64,000 nucleotides of DNA from Streptomyces sp. CMB-StM0423. Its GTDB lineage: Bacteria > Actinomycetota > Actinomycetes > Streptomycetales > Streptomycetaceae. A program made the position numbers and the translations under genes. The stretch is from contig NZ_CP025407.1 of NCBI RefSeq assembly GCF_002847285.1, positions 4,000,501-4,064,500 of the forward strand. The letters are read 5' to 3'. Position 1 is the stretch's first letter. The number at the start of each line of letters is the position of its first letter. The notes below the pieces were generated by a model that was given only the letters and a program-made list of their open reading frames with translations, had not been told where the DNA came from and made no database searches. This document shows, piece after piece, positions 56,305 to 64,000 of the stretch.

Positions 56305-57921
56305 TCAGGACTGCTTCGGCTCCTCCAGGCGCGGGAAGAGGATCGCGCCCTTCGTCACGCGGGCGCCCGCCGGGAGGCGGCCCCAGGTGCCGGCCTCCGC
56401 GATGCGCTGGTCGGCCAGGGGGCCCAGGGCGGGTTCGGCGCCCAGGAAGGACCAGAGCTGCCGGGACGTGCGCGGCATCACCGGGTGGAGGAGGACCGCC
56501 ACCGCGCGGAGGGCCTCCGCGGCGGTGTAGAGGATCGTCGCCAGGCGGGCCCGGGCCTCGTCCGAGGGGTCCTTGGCGACCTTCCAGGGCTCCTGCTCCG
56601 TCAGGTACAGATTGACCTTCTTGATGAAGTCGAAGACCGCCGCGATGCCGCCCGCGAAGTCCAGTTCCTCGCCGATCCGCCGGTCCGCCTCCGCCGCCGC
56701 GTGCGCCAGGCCGTCGACGATCACCTGCTCCGCGGCGCCCGCGGCCGTGGCCGCCGGGAGGTCGCCGTCGAAGTACTTGACGGTCATCGCGCCCACGCGC
56801 GAGGCCAGGTTGCCGAAGTCGTTGGCGAGTTCGCTGGTGTAGCGGTGGGTGAAGTCCTCCCAGGAGAACGAGCCGTCCTGGCCGTACTGGATGGCCCGCA
56901 GGAAGTACCAGCGGTACGCGTCGACGCCGAAGTGGTCCGTGAGGTCCTGCGGCTTGATGCCGGTCAGGTTGGACTTCGACATCTTCTCGCCGCCGACCAT
57001 CAGCCAGCCGTTGGCGAAGACCTTGCCCGGCAGCGGCAGCCCGTTGGCCATCAGCATCGCCGGCCAGATCACCGCGTGGAAGCGGAGGATGTCCTTGCCG
57101 ACGAGGTGGACGTCCGCCGGCCAGGTGCCCGCGAACTTCGCCTCGTCCGCACCGTAGCCCACGGCGGTCGCGTAGTTGAGCAGGGCGTCGATCCACACGT
57201 AGATGACGTGCTTGTCGTCCCACGGGACCCGCACGCCCCAGTCGAAGGTGGAGCGGGAGATCGACAGGTCGTTGAGGCCCTGCCGGACGAAGTTGACGAC
57301 CTCGTTACGGGCCGACCCGGGCTGGACGAAGCCGGGGTTGGCCTCGTAGAACTCCAGCAGCTTCGGGCCGTACTCGGAGAGCTTGAAGAAGTAGTTCTCC
57401 TCCTTCAGCATCTCCACCGGCGTCTTGTGGATGGGGCAGAGCTTCAGGCCCGCGTTCTCGCCCTCGCCGTCGAGCAGCTCGCCCGGGGTCTTGTACTCCT
57501 CGCAGCCGACGCAGTACGGGCCCTCGTAGCCGCCCTGGTAGATCTCGCCCTTGTCGTACAGGTCCTGGACGAACTCCTGCACGCGGTCCGTGTGCCGCTT
57601 CTCCGTGGTGCGGATGAAGTCGTCGTTCGCGATCTCCAGGTGCTCCCAGAGGGGCTTCCACGCCTCCTCCACGAGCTTGTCGCACCACTCCTGCGGGGTG
57701 ACGCCGTGCGCCTCCGCGGTGCGCATGATCTTCTGACCGTGCTCGTCCGTGCCGGTGAGGTACCACACCTTCTCGCCGCGCTGGCGGTGCCAGCGGGTGA
57801 GCACGTCGCCTGCGACGGTCGTATAGGCGTGGCCCAGGTGCGGAGCGTCGTTCACGTAGTAGATGGGGGTCGAGACGTAGAACGCCTTCGTCCCCTGCTG
57901 CTCTTCTCCAGTGGCCGCCAT
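56305..57921 (-). CDS. metG: Methionyl-tRNA synthetase
   Basis: The product has 538 residues, class I synthetase. It charges tRNA-Met. The HIGH-type motif is PHLGH at residues 27-31, KMSKS is GGEKMSKSN at about 310, and the zinc-binding insertion has Cys residues in YCVGCEEY and LCPIHK. The WIDALLNYATAVGYG segment is typical. ATG 57921 gives a sensible start; the frame continues to 57954 but lacks features. It is a housekeeping gene and complete. It is divergent from the phoX gene. Confidence 0.96.
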   Translation of the reverse strand: MAATGEEQQGTKAFYVSTPIYYVNDAPHLGHAYTTVAGDVLTRWHRQRGEKVWYLTGTDEHGQKIMRTAEAHGVTPQEWCDKLVEEAWKPLWEHLEIANDDFIRTTEKRHTDRVQEFVQDLYDKGEIYQGGYEGPYCVGCEEYKTPGELLDGEGENAGLKLCPIHKTPVEMLKEENYFFKLSEYGPKLLEFYEANPGFVQPGSARNEVVNFVRQGLNDLSISRSTFDWGVRVPWDDKHVIYVWIDALLNYATAVGYGADEAKFAGTWPADVHLVGKDILRFHAVIWPAMLMANGLPLPGKVFANGWLMVGGEKMSKSNLTGIKPQDLTDHFGVDAYRWYFLRAIQYGQDGSFSWEDFTHRYTSELANDFGNLASRVGAMTVKYFDGDLPAATAAGAAEQVIVDGLAHAAAEADRRIGEELDFAGGIAAVFDFIKKVNLYLTEQEPWKVAKDPSDEARARLATILYTAAEALRAVAVLLHPVMPRTSRQLWSFLGAEPALGPLADQRIAEAGTWGRLPAGARVTKGAILFPRLEEPKQS

Positions 57922-58017
57922 GGTCGAAATCCTAACGGCCGCGGACCGTCGCACTCATCCGATTACGTACGGTGACGAACCGCTCATCGTACGCCGCGCA
58001 TATGCCCACCGGCGCGG

Positions 58018-58039
58018 GTTCACCCGGAGTTCAGGTCCG
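58018..58039 (+). promoter_or_regulatory. PHO box (PhoP binding site)
   Basis: Two direct 11-bp units, GTTCACCCGGA at 58018-58028 and GTTCAGGTCCG at 58029-58039. Both start with GTTCA, the hallmark of Streptomyces PhoP sites. They lie 66 bp before the GTG of a PhoX-type phosphatase, so induction under phosphate limitation is expected. Confidence 0.85.
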
Positions 58040-58104
58040 CGTCGCCCCCCGGCGGGACTACGCGCCTAGCGTCCGGCGCGAACTCACAGAAACCGGAGGG
58101 GATC

Positions 58105-60204
58105 GTGCGCAGACTTCTGCCGCTCATCGGCTCGCCGCACCCGGGCGGGCGCTCAGCCATGACCTGTCGCTACCGCTGTGGCGACGCCTGCTTCCACGAG
58201 GTACCGAACACCAGCGACAACGAGTACGCCGGCGACATCGTCGCCCGCGCCGTCTCCCGCCGCGGCGCGCTGCGCGCCGGTGCCGCGGTGACCGTGGTGG
58301 CGGCCGGCGCGGGGATCGTCGGGGCCGCCCCGGCGACGGCCGCGCCGACCTCGCCGGCCGGCACCTTCGGCCGCGGGCCCGGCAGCGGCGGCGCCGGCGG
58401 CGACGCCGCCCGCGGCCTGCGCTTCGACGCGGTCGCGCCCAACACCGACGACGTCGTCACCACCGCGGAAGGCTACGAGCAGAACGTCGTCATCGCCTGG
58501 GGCGACCCCATCCTGCGCGGCGCCCCCGCCTTCGACGCGGCCCGCCAGTCGGCCGCCGCCCAGGCCGGCCAGTTCGGCTACAACAACGACTTCCTCGCGC
58601 TGCTGCCGCTGCCCGGCGAGCGCGACCGGCAACTGCTGGTGGCCAACCACGAGTACACCGACGAGCAGCTCATGTTCCCCGGGTACGACCCGGCGAACGT
58701 CACCCGCGAGCAGGCCGAGATCGGCTGGGCGGCGCACGGCATGTCCGTCGTGGCCGTCCAGGAGGAGGGCAGCCGGGGCAAGGGCGGCGGCAACCTCCGC
58801 GCCGTGCCGCGGCACCCGCTGAACCGCCGGATCACCGCCACCACCGAGTTCGAGCTGCGCGGCCCGGCCGCGGGCAGCGACCTGCTCAAGACCTCGGCGG
58901 ACGCGACCGGGCGGCGTGTGCTCGGCACCCTCAACAACTGCGCCGGCGGCACCACCCCGTGGGGCACGGTGCTCTCCGGCGAGGAGAACTTCAACCAGTA
59001 CTTCGCCAACGCCGGCTCCGTCACCGACCCGGTCGCCAAGCAGCGCCTCGCGCGCTACGGCATCTCCGGCGGCGCCTCGCAGCGCAAGTGGGAGCAGTTC
59101 GACGACCGCTTCGACGTCGTCAAGGAGCCGCAGGAGCCGCACCGCTTCGGCTGGGTCGTGGAGATCGACCCGTACGACCCGGACTCGACGCCCGTCAAGC
59201 ACACCGCGCTCGGCCGCTTCAAGCACGAGGGCGCCAGCATCCGGCTGACGCGCGACGGCCGCGCGGTCGCGTACTCCGGTGACGACGAGCGCTTCGACTA
59301 CCTCTACAAGTTCGTCTCCGACAAGCGCATGGTGCGCGGCAACAGCCGCTGGGCGCGCGCCCACAACATGACGCTGCTCGACGAGGGCACGCTGTACGTC
59401 GCCAGGCTCACCGGCGACAGCCCGGCCGCCGAGATCGACGGCAGCGGCAAGCTGCCCGCGGACGGCGAGTTCGACGGCTCCGGCGAGTGGATCAAGCTGG
59501 CCAGCGGCGACCGCAGCTTCGTCCCCGGCATGACCGCCGAGGAGGTCTACGTCTTCACCCGCCTCGCCGCCGACAAGGCCGGCGCGACGAAGATGGACCG
59601 CCCGGAGGACGTGGAGCCCAGCCCGAACAGCGGCAAGGTGTACGTCGCGCTGACGAACAACACCAACCGCGGCACCGGCACCAACGCCAAGGCGGACGAG
59701 GCCAACCCGCGCAACGCCAACAAGCACGGGCACATCCTGGAGCTGACCGAGAAGCGCGACGACCCGGCGTCCACGAGCTTCGGCTGGCGGCTGTTCCTGG
59801 TCTGCGGCGATCCGGCGGACCCGTCGACGTACTTCGCGGGCTTCCCGAAGGACCAGGTCAGCCCCATCTCCTGCCCGGACAACGTGGCGTTCGACCCGTA
59901 CGGCAACCTGTGGATCTCCACCGACGGCAACGCCCTCGGCAACCACGACGGGCTGTTCGGCGTGGCGACCACGGGCCGGTACGAGGGCCAGGTGAAGCAG
60001 TTCCTCAGCATGCCGACGGGCGCGGAGACCTGCGGCCCCGTGGTGCAGGAGGACCGCGTGCTGGTCGCGGTGCAGCACCCGGGCGAGGTCGACGGCGCGT
60101 CGTACGAGAACCCGGGCTCGGCGTGGCCTGACGGCCCCGGCAAGCCCAACCGCCCGGCGGTCGTCAACGTCTGGCGCACCGGGGGCGGGCGTATCGGGGC
60201 CTGA
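58105..60204 (+). CDS. phoX: PhoX-type alkaline phosphatase (DUF839), secreted
   Basis: The product has 699 residues. A Cys/Arg-rich N-terminus leads a Tat-like signal (VSRRGALRAGAAVTVVAAGAGIVGA). A six-bladed beta-propeller of the DUF839/PhoX family follows. Characteristic segments are LLVANHEYTDEQLMFPGYD, GTLNNCAGGTTPWGTVLSGEEN and ISCPDNVAFDPYGNLWISTDGN. PhoX enzymes use Ca and Fe to release phosphate from organic esters outside the cell. GTG start after GGAGGGG. The PHO box upstream fits PhoP control. Confidence 0.9.
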   Translation: MRRLLPLIGSPHPGGRSAMTCRYRCGDACFHEVPNTSDNEYAGDIVARAVSRRGALRAGAAVTVVAAGAGIVGAAPATAAPTSPAGTFGRGPGSGGAGGDAARGLRFDAVAPNTDDVVTTAEGYEQNVVIAWGDPILRGAPAFDAARQSAAAQAGQFGYNNDFLALLPLPGERDRQLLVANHEYTDEQLMFPGYDPANVTREQAEIGWAAHGMSVVAVQEEGSRGKGGGNLRAVPRHPLNRRITATTEFELRGPAAGSDLLKTSADATGRRVLGTLNNCAGGTTPWGTVLSGEENFNQYFANAGSVTDPVAKQRLARYGISGGASQRKWEQFDDRFDVVKEPQEPHRFGWVVEIDPYDPDSTPVKHTALGRFKHEGASIRLTRDGRAVAYSGDDERFDYLYKFVSDKRMVRGNSRWARAHNMTLLDEGTLYVARLTGDSPAAEIDGSGKLPADGEFDGSGEWIKLASGDRSFVPGMTAEEVYVFTRLAADKAGATKMDRPEDVEPSPNSGKVYVALTNNTNRGTGTNAKADEANPRNANKHGHILELTEKRDDPASTSFGWRLFLVCGDPADPSTYFAGFPKDQVSPISCPDNVAFDPYGNLWISTDGNALGNHDGLFGVATTGRYEGQVKQFLSMPTGAETCGPVVQEDRVLVAVQHPGEVDGASYENPGSAWPDGPGKPNRPAVVNVWRTGGGRIGA

Positions 60205-60339
60205 CGCTTCCCTTGCGGGCGGCCCCGGTACACCCTCCGGTTCCGTAGCAGAACCTCCGGTTCTACGGGTCCGGCGGCTCCGCGCGCACGTGTCGGCGTG
60301 CCGCGGGGCCGTCGGCCCCGGGTTCCCCGGTCGAGCATA

Positions 60340-60358
60340 TTAGGTTAGCCTCACCTAA
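60340..60358 (+). promoter_or_regulatory. Iron box (DmdR/IdeR operator)
   Basis: TTAGGTTAGCCTCACCTAA is a near-perfect 19-bp match to the actinobacterial iron box, 28 bp before the start codon. Iron-loaded DmdR1/IdeR would repress the gene downstream. Confidence 0.93.
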
Positions 60359-60385
60359 GTCGACCGACCGAGGGGGAACCCAGCC

Positions 60386-61399
60386 TTGGCCACCACCGCA
60401 CCGACCACCCCGCTCTCCCGCCGCACCCTGCTCACCTCAGCCGGCGCCCTCGGCCTCGGCGCCCTCCTCGCCGCCTGCGGCGGCGACGCGGCGAGCGGCG
60501 GCTCCGGCGGCGGCTGGTCGTTCACCGACGACCGCGGCGAGAAGGCCGAGACCGGCCGCCGCCCGGAGAAGATCGTCGCGTTCGTCAGCTCCGCCGCCGC
60601 GCTCTACGACTACGGCGTGACCTGCACCGCGATCTTCGGCCCCAGCAAGCCGATCGACGGGAAGCCCAACCCGCAGGCGGGGGACCTGGATCCGGCGGAG
60701 CTGGAGAGCCTCGGCGAGGCGTGGGGAGAGTTCAACGTCGAGAAGTACGCCGCTCTCGGCCCGGAGTTGCTGATCAGCAACATGTTCCCGCCGCCCGACC
60801 TGTGGTTCGTCCCCGAGGAGAGCCGGAAGAAGATCTTCGCGCTCGCGCCCGCGATCGGCATCAAGGGCGCGCACACGAGCCTCAAGGAGCCGCTGCGGCG
60901 GTACGAGGAACTGGCGAAGGCACTCGGCGGCGACACCACCGGCGCGCAGGCCGGGGCCGACAAGAAGCGCTTCAAGGACGCCGAGAAGCGGCTGCGTTCG
61001 GTCGCGAAGGCGAACCGCGGCCTCAAGGTGCTGGCGATGACCGGCGACCAGGACAACATGTACGTCGCCGTCCCCGGCTCGTACACCGACCTGCACTACT
61101 TCCGGGACCTCGGGGTGGACGTGGTGGAGGGGAAGAAGTCGGACGAGTTCGGCTTCTGGGAGTTCCTGAGCTGGGAGAACACCGACAAGTACCACGCCGA
61201 CCTGATCATGGTCGACAACCGCACCCAGGCCATGACGCCCGCGGCGCTCGCCGAGAAGCCCACCTGGAGCCGGCTCCCGGCCGTCGAGGCCGGGCAGACG
61301 ACGCCCTGGTCGATGGAGGAGCGCTACAGCTACCGCGGGTTCGCGCCCGTGCTGGAGCGGCTGGCCGACGCCATCGAGAACGCCGAGAAGCTCGGCTGA
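60386..61399 (+). CDS. Iron-siderophore ABC transporter substrate-binding lipoprotein
   Basis: The product has 337 residues. A Tat-type lipoprotein signal, SRRTLLTSAGALGLGALLAAC, ends in the lipobox AAC at about Cys31. The rest is a helical-backbone periplasmic-binding-protein fold typical of Fe3+-siderophore receptors (RRPEKIVAFVSSAAALYDYG, PELLISNMFPPPDLWFVP, WENTDKYHADLIMVDNRTQ). No permease or ATPase lies beside it, so it would feed another transporter. TTG start with GAGGGGGA upstream. Controlled by the iron box at 60340-60358. Confidence 0.9.
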   Translation: MATTAPTTPLSRRTLLTSAGALGLGALLAACGGDAASGGSGGGWSFTDDRGEKAETGRRPEKIVAFVSSAAALYDYGVTCTAIFGPSKPIDGKPNPQAGDLDPAELESLGEAWGEFNVEKYAALGPELLISNMFPPPDLWFVPEESRKKIFALAPAIGIKGAHTSLKEPLRRYEELAKALGGDTTGAQAGADKKRFKDAEKRLRSVAKANRGLKVLAMTGDQDNMYVAVPGSYTDLHYFRDLGVDVVEGKKSDEFGFWEFLSWENTDKYHADLIMVDNRTQAMTPAALAEKPTWSRLPAVEAGQTTPWSMEERYSYRGFAPVLERLADAIENAEKLG

Positions 61400-61410
61400 G
61401 GGAGCGGGGC

Positions 61411-62178
61411 ATGGCTTTCTTCGACGACGTACGCGCGGAGCCGGGCAGCGGCACCGCTGCCCCGGCGCCCGCGGAGCGGGTGCGCACGATCCTGGCGACC
61501 GCGGGCTCGCTGACGCTGGAGACCGACGGGTTCCGCTGCGACCTGGTGGGCCTGCACACGACGGCCCCGGGCCCCGGCGGGTGGCTGCTGCGGCTGCGCC
61601 CGCCGGCGGACAGTGCGCTCGCGGCGCAGGTGGTCTGCGCCCCGGCGGGCGACCTGCCGGTGCGGCTGCATCTGACGGACATCGCGCCGGTGGGGGTACG
61701 GGACCGGGTACGGACCCGGGTGACGCTGACCGGCTGGCTGGCGCCGGAGGGCGAACAGCCGGAGCCGGAGCGGCTGGTGCTGGGGTTCGACCCGGCGGAG
61801 GCGCTGGTGGCGGGCGCGGGGGACATGGGGGACGTGGCGGTCATCGACCCGGAGGAGCTGACGACGGCCGGTCCCGACCCGCTGGCCGTACAGGAGCCGG
61901 CGATGCTGCTGCACCTGGCGGACTCCCACCGCGACGCGGTCGACGCCCTGACCCGGCTCCTCGACCCGGCGGCGCTCCACGGCGTGGTCCGCGTCCACCC
62001 GCTGGCACTGGACCGGTACGGCCTGGTCCTCCGCCTGGAACACCCCCGCGGCCACCGCGACGCGCGCCTCCCGTTCCCCACGCCCCTCACCGGGCCCGCG
62101 GAAGCCGGCCCGGCCATCCGGACATTGCTCTACGCCGCCCACCACTGTTCCCGCCGCCGCCCCCGCCGCGGCAGGTGA
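61411..62178 (+). CDS. DUF2470-domain protein linked to iron uptake
   Basis: The product has 255 residues. The C-terminal 90 match DUF2470 (AMLLHLADSHRDAVDALTRLL, then VVRVHPLALDRYGLVLRLEHP and ARLPFPTPL). DUF2470 is often found with haem-degrading HugZ-like split-barrel enzymes. The N-terminal half is a beta-rich split barrel (FRCDLVGLHTTAPGP, TGWLAPEGEQPEPERLVLGF). It starts 11 bp after the siderophore-binding lipoprotein gene, after GGGAG, so it is in the same iron-regulated operon. A role in iron release is likely but unproven. Confidence 0.75.
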   Translation: MAFFDDVRAEPGSGTAAPAPAERVRTILATAGSLTLETDGFRCDLVGLHTTAPGPGGWLLRLRPPADSALAAQVVCAPAGDLPVRLHLTDIAPVGVRDRVRTRVTLTGWLAPEGEQPEPERLVLGFDPAEALVAGAGDMGDVAVIDPEELTTAGPDPLAVQEPAMLLHLADSHRDAVDALTRLLDPAALHGVVRVHPLALDRYGLVLRLEHPRGHRDARLPFPTPLTGPAEAGPAIRTLLYAAHHCSRRRPRRGR

Positions 62179-62293
62179 GCGCGGGAACGGGCCCGGCTGG
62201 GGACGCGGTTCGCACTCCGGCGCGGTGGCCGGGCCGCGGCCGCCTCGTAGGCTGTACGGGTGCGCTACTCGTGACTCGCCGAAGGGGGAGGCC

Positions 62294-62686
62294 ATGTCCG
62301 AGCGGTGGGGCCTGATCGTCGAAGAGACCGACGGTCTCGGCGACCGCAAGTCCATGTCGGCGAACGTACTGGAGAACTTCACCGGCCCGCGTGAGGAGGC
62401 CATGGCCCGGCTGGAGACGCACGCCCGCGCCTACCGCCCCCAGCACCCCGCCAATTCCTCACACACCTCTCTGTACCGGACCGGCGAGGGCTTCTTGCTG
62501 ATCAGCAAGGGCTCGCTGCGCAGCTACGGCTGCCGCTTCTCCCTGGCCGAGTTGCTGTACGACAGCCGCGAGGCGGAACAGGAGGCAAAAGCGGCCCGCC
62601 AGGCGGAACGGGACCGCCGTGCCGCAGAGAAGGCCGAGGCGAAGGCGGCGAAGCGCGCGGAGCGCAAAGCGCGGCGGCTGCCCTGA
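62294..62686 (+). CDS. Conserved hypothetical protein with charged C-terminal helix
   Basis: The product has 130 residues. The first 85 are soluble and unrecognised (MSERWGLIVEETDGLGDRKS, LYRTGEGFLLISKGSLRSYG). The last 45 form a continuous Ala/Glu/Lys/Arg helix (AERDRRAAEKAEAKAAKRA). No catalytic motif is seen. ATG follows AAGGGGGAGG, a strong ribosome-binding site, so it is likely a real gene. Confidence 0.65.
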   Translation: MSERWGLIVEETDGLGDRKSMSANVLENFTGPREEAMARLETHARAYRPQHPANSSHTSLYRTGEGFLLISKGSLRSYGCRFSLAELLYDSREAEQEAKAARQAERDRRAAEKAEAKAAKRAERKARRLP

Positions 62687-62827
62687 CCCGGCGAGGGCGC
62701 CGTACGCGGCGGCCCGCCACGGCACGGCGGTGGCCGTCCACCCGGAAAACCCCGGCCACGGCCCTGCGTTCGCGGCCGAGTCGAAGGCCGCCGGCACCGG
62801 CTGAGTCGTCGGGACTCCCCCGGTGTC

Positions 62828-64000
62828 TCAGACGCGGGACGGGCTGAGGCGGCAGGGAGCCGTGAGCACGAGGGTGGCGGCCGCGAGGACCGCCGGGAGC
62901 CCGGCCAGGGCGAAGCACAGGGGGAGGGGGGCGTTGTCGATCAGGAGGCCCGTGGCGGCGGTGGCCGTGGAGGAGCCGGCGTTGAGCGCGGTGTTGACCC
63001 ACGCGCCCGCCTTCGTACGGGCGCCGGGGTCGGCCGACTCGTCCGCGATCAGGTACGCCGTCGTGATGCCCGGCGCCACGAAGACCCCGACCAGCGCGGC
63101 GCAGCCGAGCAGCACGTACGGGTGCGGTGCCAGGCCCGTCGCGGCGAGCAGCAGGCCCAGCGCGCCCGCCAGTACCGGCAGCCGCCGCGTGCCGGGTGCG
63201 CGCCAGGCGACGGCCCCGTAGACGAGCCCGCCGACCGCGCTGCCCGCGGACATCGCGGCGAGGATCCACGGCACCAGGCCCGCCGCATCGTGCTCGTCGG
63301 CGAAGGCGACGACGAGCAGTTGCAGCGCCCCCAGGCACACCCCCACCCCGGCCACCCCGATGACCGCCTGCTGCATCGGAAGGTTCCCGCGCAGGACTCC
63401 GGAGGTGCGGCCGGGTGTCTTGCGCGCCGTTGCCAGGGAGCCCTTCCTCGCCCCCGCCACCGGGGACGTGACCAGCGCCAGCGTGCCGCAGAGGATCAGG
63501 GCCGCGCTCGCCGCCAGGCCCACCGGCGCCGGCGCCACGGTCACGATCGCGCCGACCAGCAACGGCCCCGTCACGAGCAGCAGTTCCTCGGCGACCGAGT
63601 CCAGACTGTATGCGCGCGGGAGCAGCCCCGGCGGCACCAGGTCGCTCCACAGCACCCGCATCACGGGACCCAGCGGCGGCGTCAGCGCCCCGGCGCCCGC
63701 CGCCAGCGCGGTCAGCCCCGCGGCGCCCGTACCGCCGTCCGCGGTGACGGCGGCCAGCACCGCCAGCAGCACCGCGTACGCGGCGGCCATCGGCGGCAGT
63801 GCCCGCCGCGGGCCGTGCCGGTCGATGAAGCCGGCCCGTACCGGCGACAGGGTCACGCTGGTCGCCCCGAAGCACGCCAGGGCGGCCCCGGCCGCGGCGT
63901 ACGACCCGGTGGCGTCCTTGACGGAGAGCAGCAGCGACAGGGAGACCATCCCGTACGACAGCCGCCCCAGCAGGGCGGCACCGAAGGTGCGGGAGGCATG
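62828..64000 (-). CDS. MFS transporter, 5' end beyond window
   Basis: At least 390 residues; the frame is open to the window edge at 64000, reading TFGAALLGRLSYGMVSLSLLL before the first ATG at 63949, so the true start lies outside. About 11 hydrophobic segments are visible, including VRAGFIDRHGPRRALPP (motif A-like) and LVGVFVAPGITTAYLIADES. It looks like a sugar- or drug-efflux MFS. The C-terminus is intact. Confidence 0.78.
   Translation of the reverse strand, partial: HASRTFGAALLGRLSYGMVSLSLLLSVKDATGSYAAAGAALACFGATSVTLSPVRAGFIDRHGPRRALPPMAAAYAVLLAVLAAVTADGGTGAAGLTALAAGAGALTPPLGPVMRVLWSDLVPPGLLPRAYSLDSVAEELLLVTGPLLVGAIVTVAPAPVGLAASAALILCGTLALVTSPVAGARKGSLATARKTPGRTSGVLRGNLPMQQAVIGVAGVGVCLGALQLLVVAFADEHDAAGLVPWILAAMSAGSAVGGLVYGAVAWRAPGTRRLPVLAGALGLLLAATGLAPHPYVLLGCAALVGVFVAPGITTAYLIADESADPGARTKAGAWVNTALNAGSSTATAATGLLIDNAPLPLCFALAGLPAVLAAATLVLTAPCRLSPSRV

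Overview
The window is high-GC actinobacterial chromosome and looks like Streptomyces or a close relative. The clues are strong G/C bias at third codon positions, many GTG starts, twin-arginine signal peptides, a DUF397/DUF5753/RsbW-like regulator cluster, a LAL (LuxR) regulator, an ECF41 sigma factor, and TTA codons confined to a few regulatory or secondary genes. I see no rRNA, tRNA, CRISPR array or transposase gene. The content is mostly accessory: regulator/target pairs, transporters and secreted enzymes. Housekeeping genes are metE, metG, a D-Ala-D-Ala carboxypeptidase and the end of trmO.

Layout. 1-3.1 kb: the trmO 3' end, then a 1.9-kb block bounded by long inverted repeats (404-587 and 2045-2330). 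The block holds a SnoaL-like gene between two sets of degenerate tandem repeats and abuts a truncated beta-propeller gene. 3.1-8.3 kb: an aldo/keto reductase, then a leftward operon of a DrrAB-type ABC exporter, a MerR regulator and a haem-binding membrane protein. 8.4-11.1 kb: a cobalamin riboswitch and metE. 11.5-15.3 kb: a small membrane protein and a 1206-aa fusion of Na+/solute symporter, GAF, SpoIIE phosphatase and RsbW-like kinase domains. 15.4-16.6 kb: soxR, a SoxR box and an internally deleted MFS gene. 16.6-23.1 kb: an SRPBCC protein, an ECF41 sigma factor with an amber-interrupted flavoprotein partner, RidA/MarR, an imine-reductase-like enzyme/HxlR and a secreted metalloprotease. 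23.2-30.7 kb: a TTA-containing LAL regulator, an RsbW-like/MazG pair, an XRE-TPR regulator, a remnant fusion, a degenerate sigma factor and a hemerythrin.

30.9-42.6 kb: a Tat-exported berberine-bridge-type oxidase with a TTA codon, an SDR, an APH-fold kinase, a membrane protein, a GH19 chitinase with a classical Streptomyces chitinase promoter, an SGNH hydrolase, a carboxypeptidase, a secreted lipase behind a TetR-type operator, a PF04672-type methyltransferase and an MFS exporter. 42.67-42.82 kb: eight palindromes spaced mostly 19 bp apart, between the MFS gene and a CGNR/ABATE regulator. 43.6-51.2 kb: a ClpC/ClpB-like ATPase convergent with a short second Rho, and a large STAND ATPase with no recognisable HTH. 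51.4-56.3 kb: Uma2, GNAT, DUF397, decayed XRE and RsbW-like genes, and a divergent DHA2 MFS/AraC pair. 56.3-64 kb: metG, phoX behind a PHO box, an iron-box-controlled substrate-binding lipoprotein with a DUF2470 partner, a small charged protein and an incomplete MFS gene.

Several control circuits can be read from the DNA: B12 to metE, SoxR to the MFS remnant, PhoP to phoX, DmdR/IdeR to the iron lipoprotein, and DasR-like sites to the chitinase. The most unusual items are the inverted-repeat block at 0.4-2.3 kb, the 19-bp palindrome array at 42.7 kb, the symporter-phosphatase-kinase fusion, and the local cluster of decayed or frameshifted genes.
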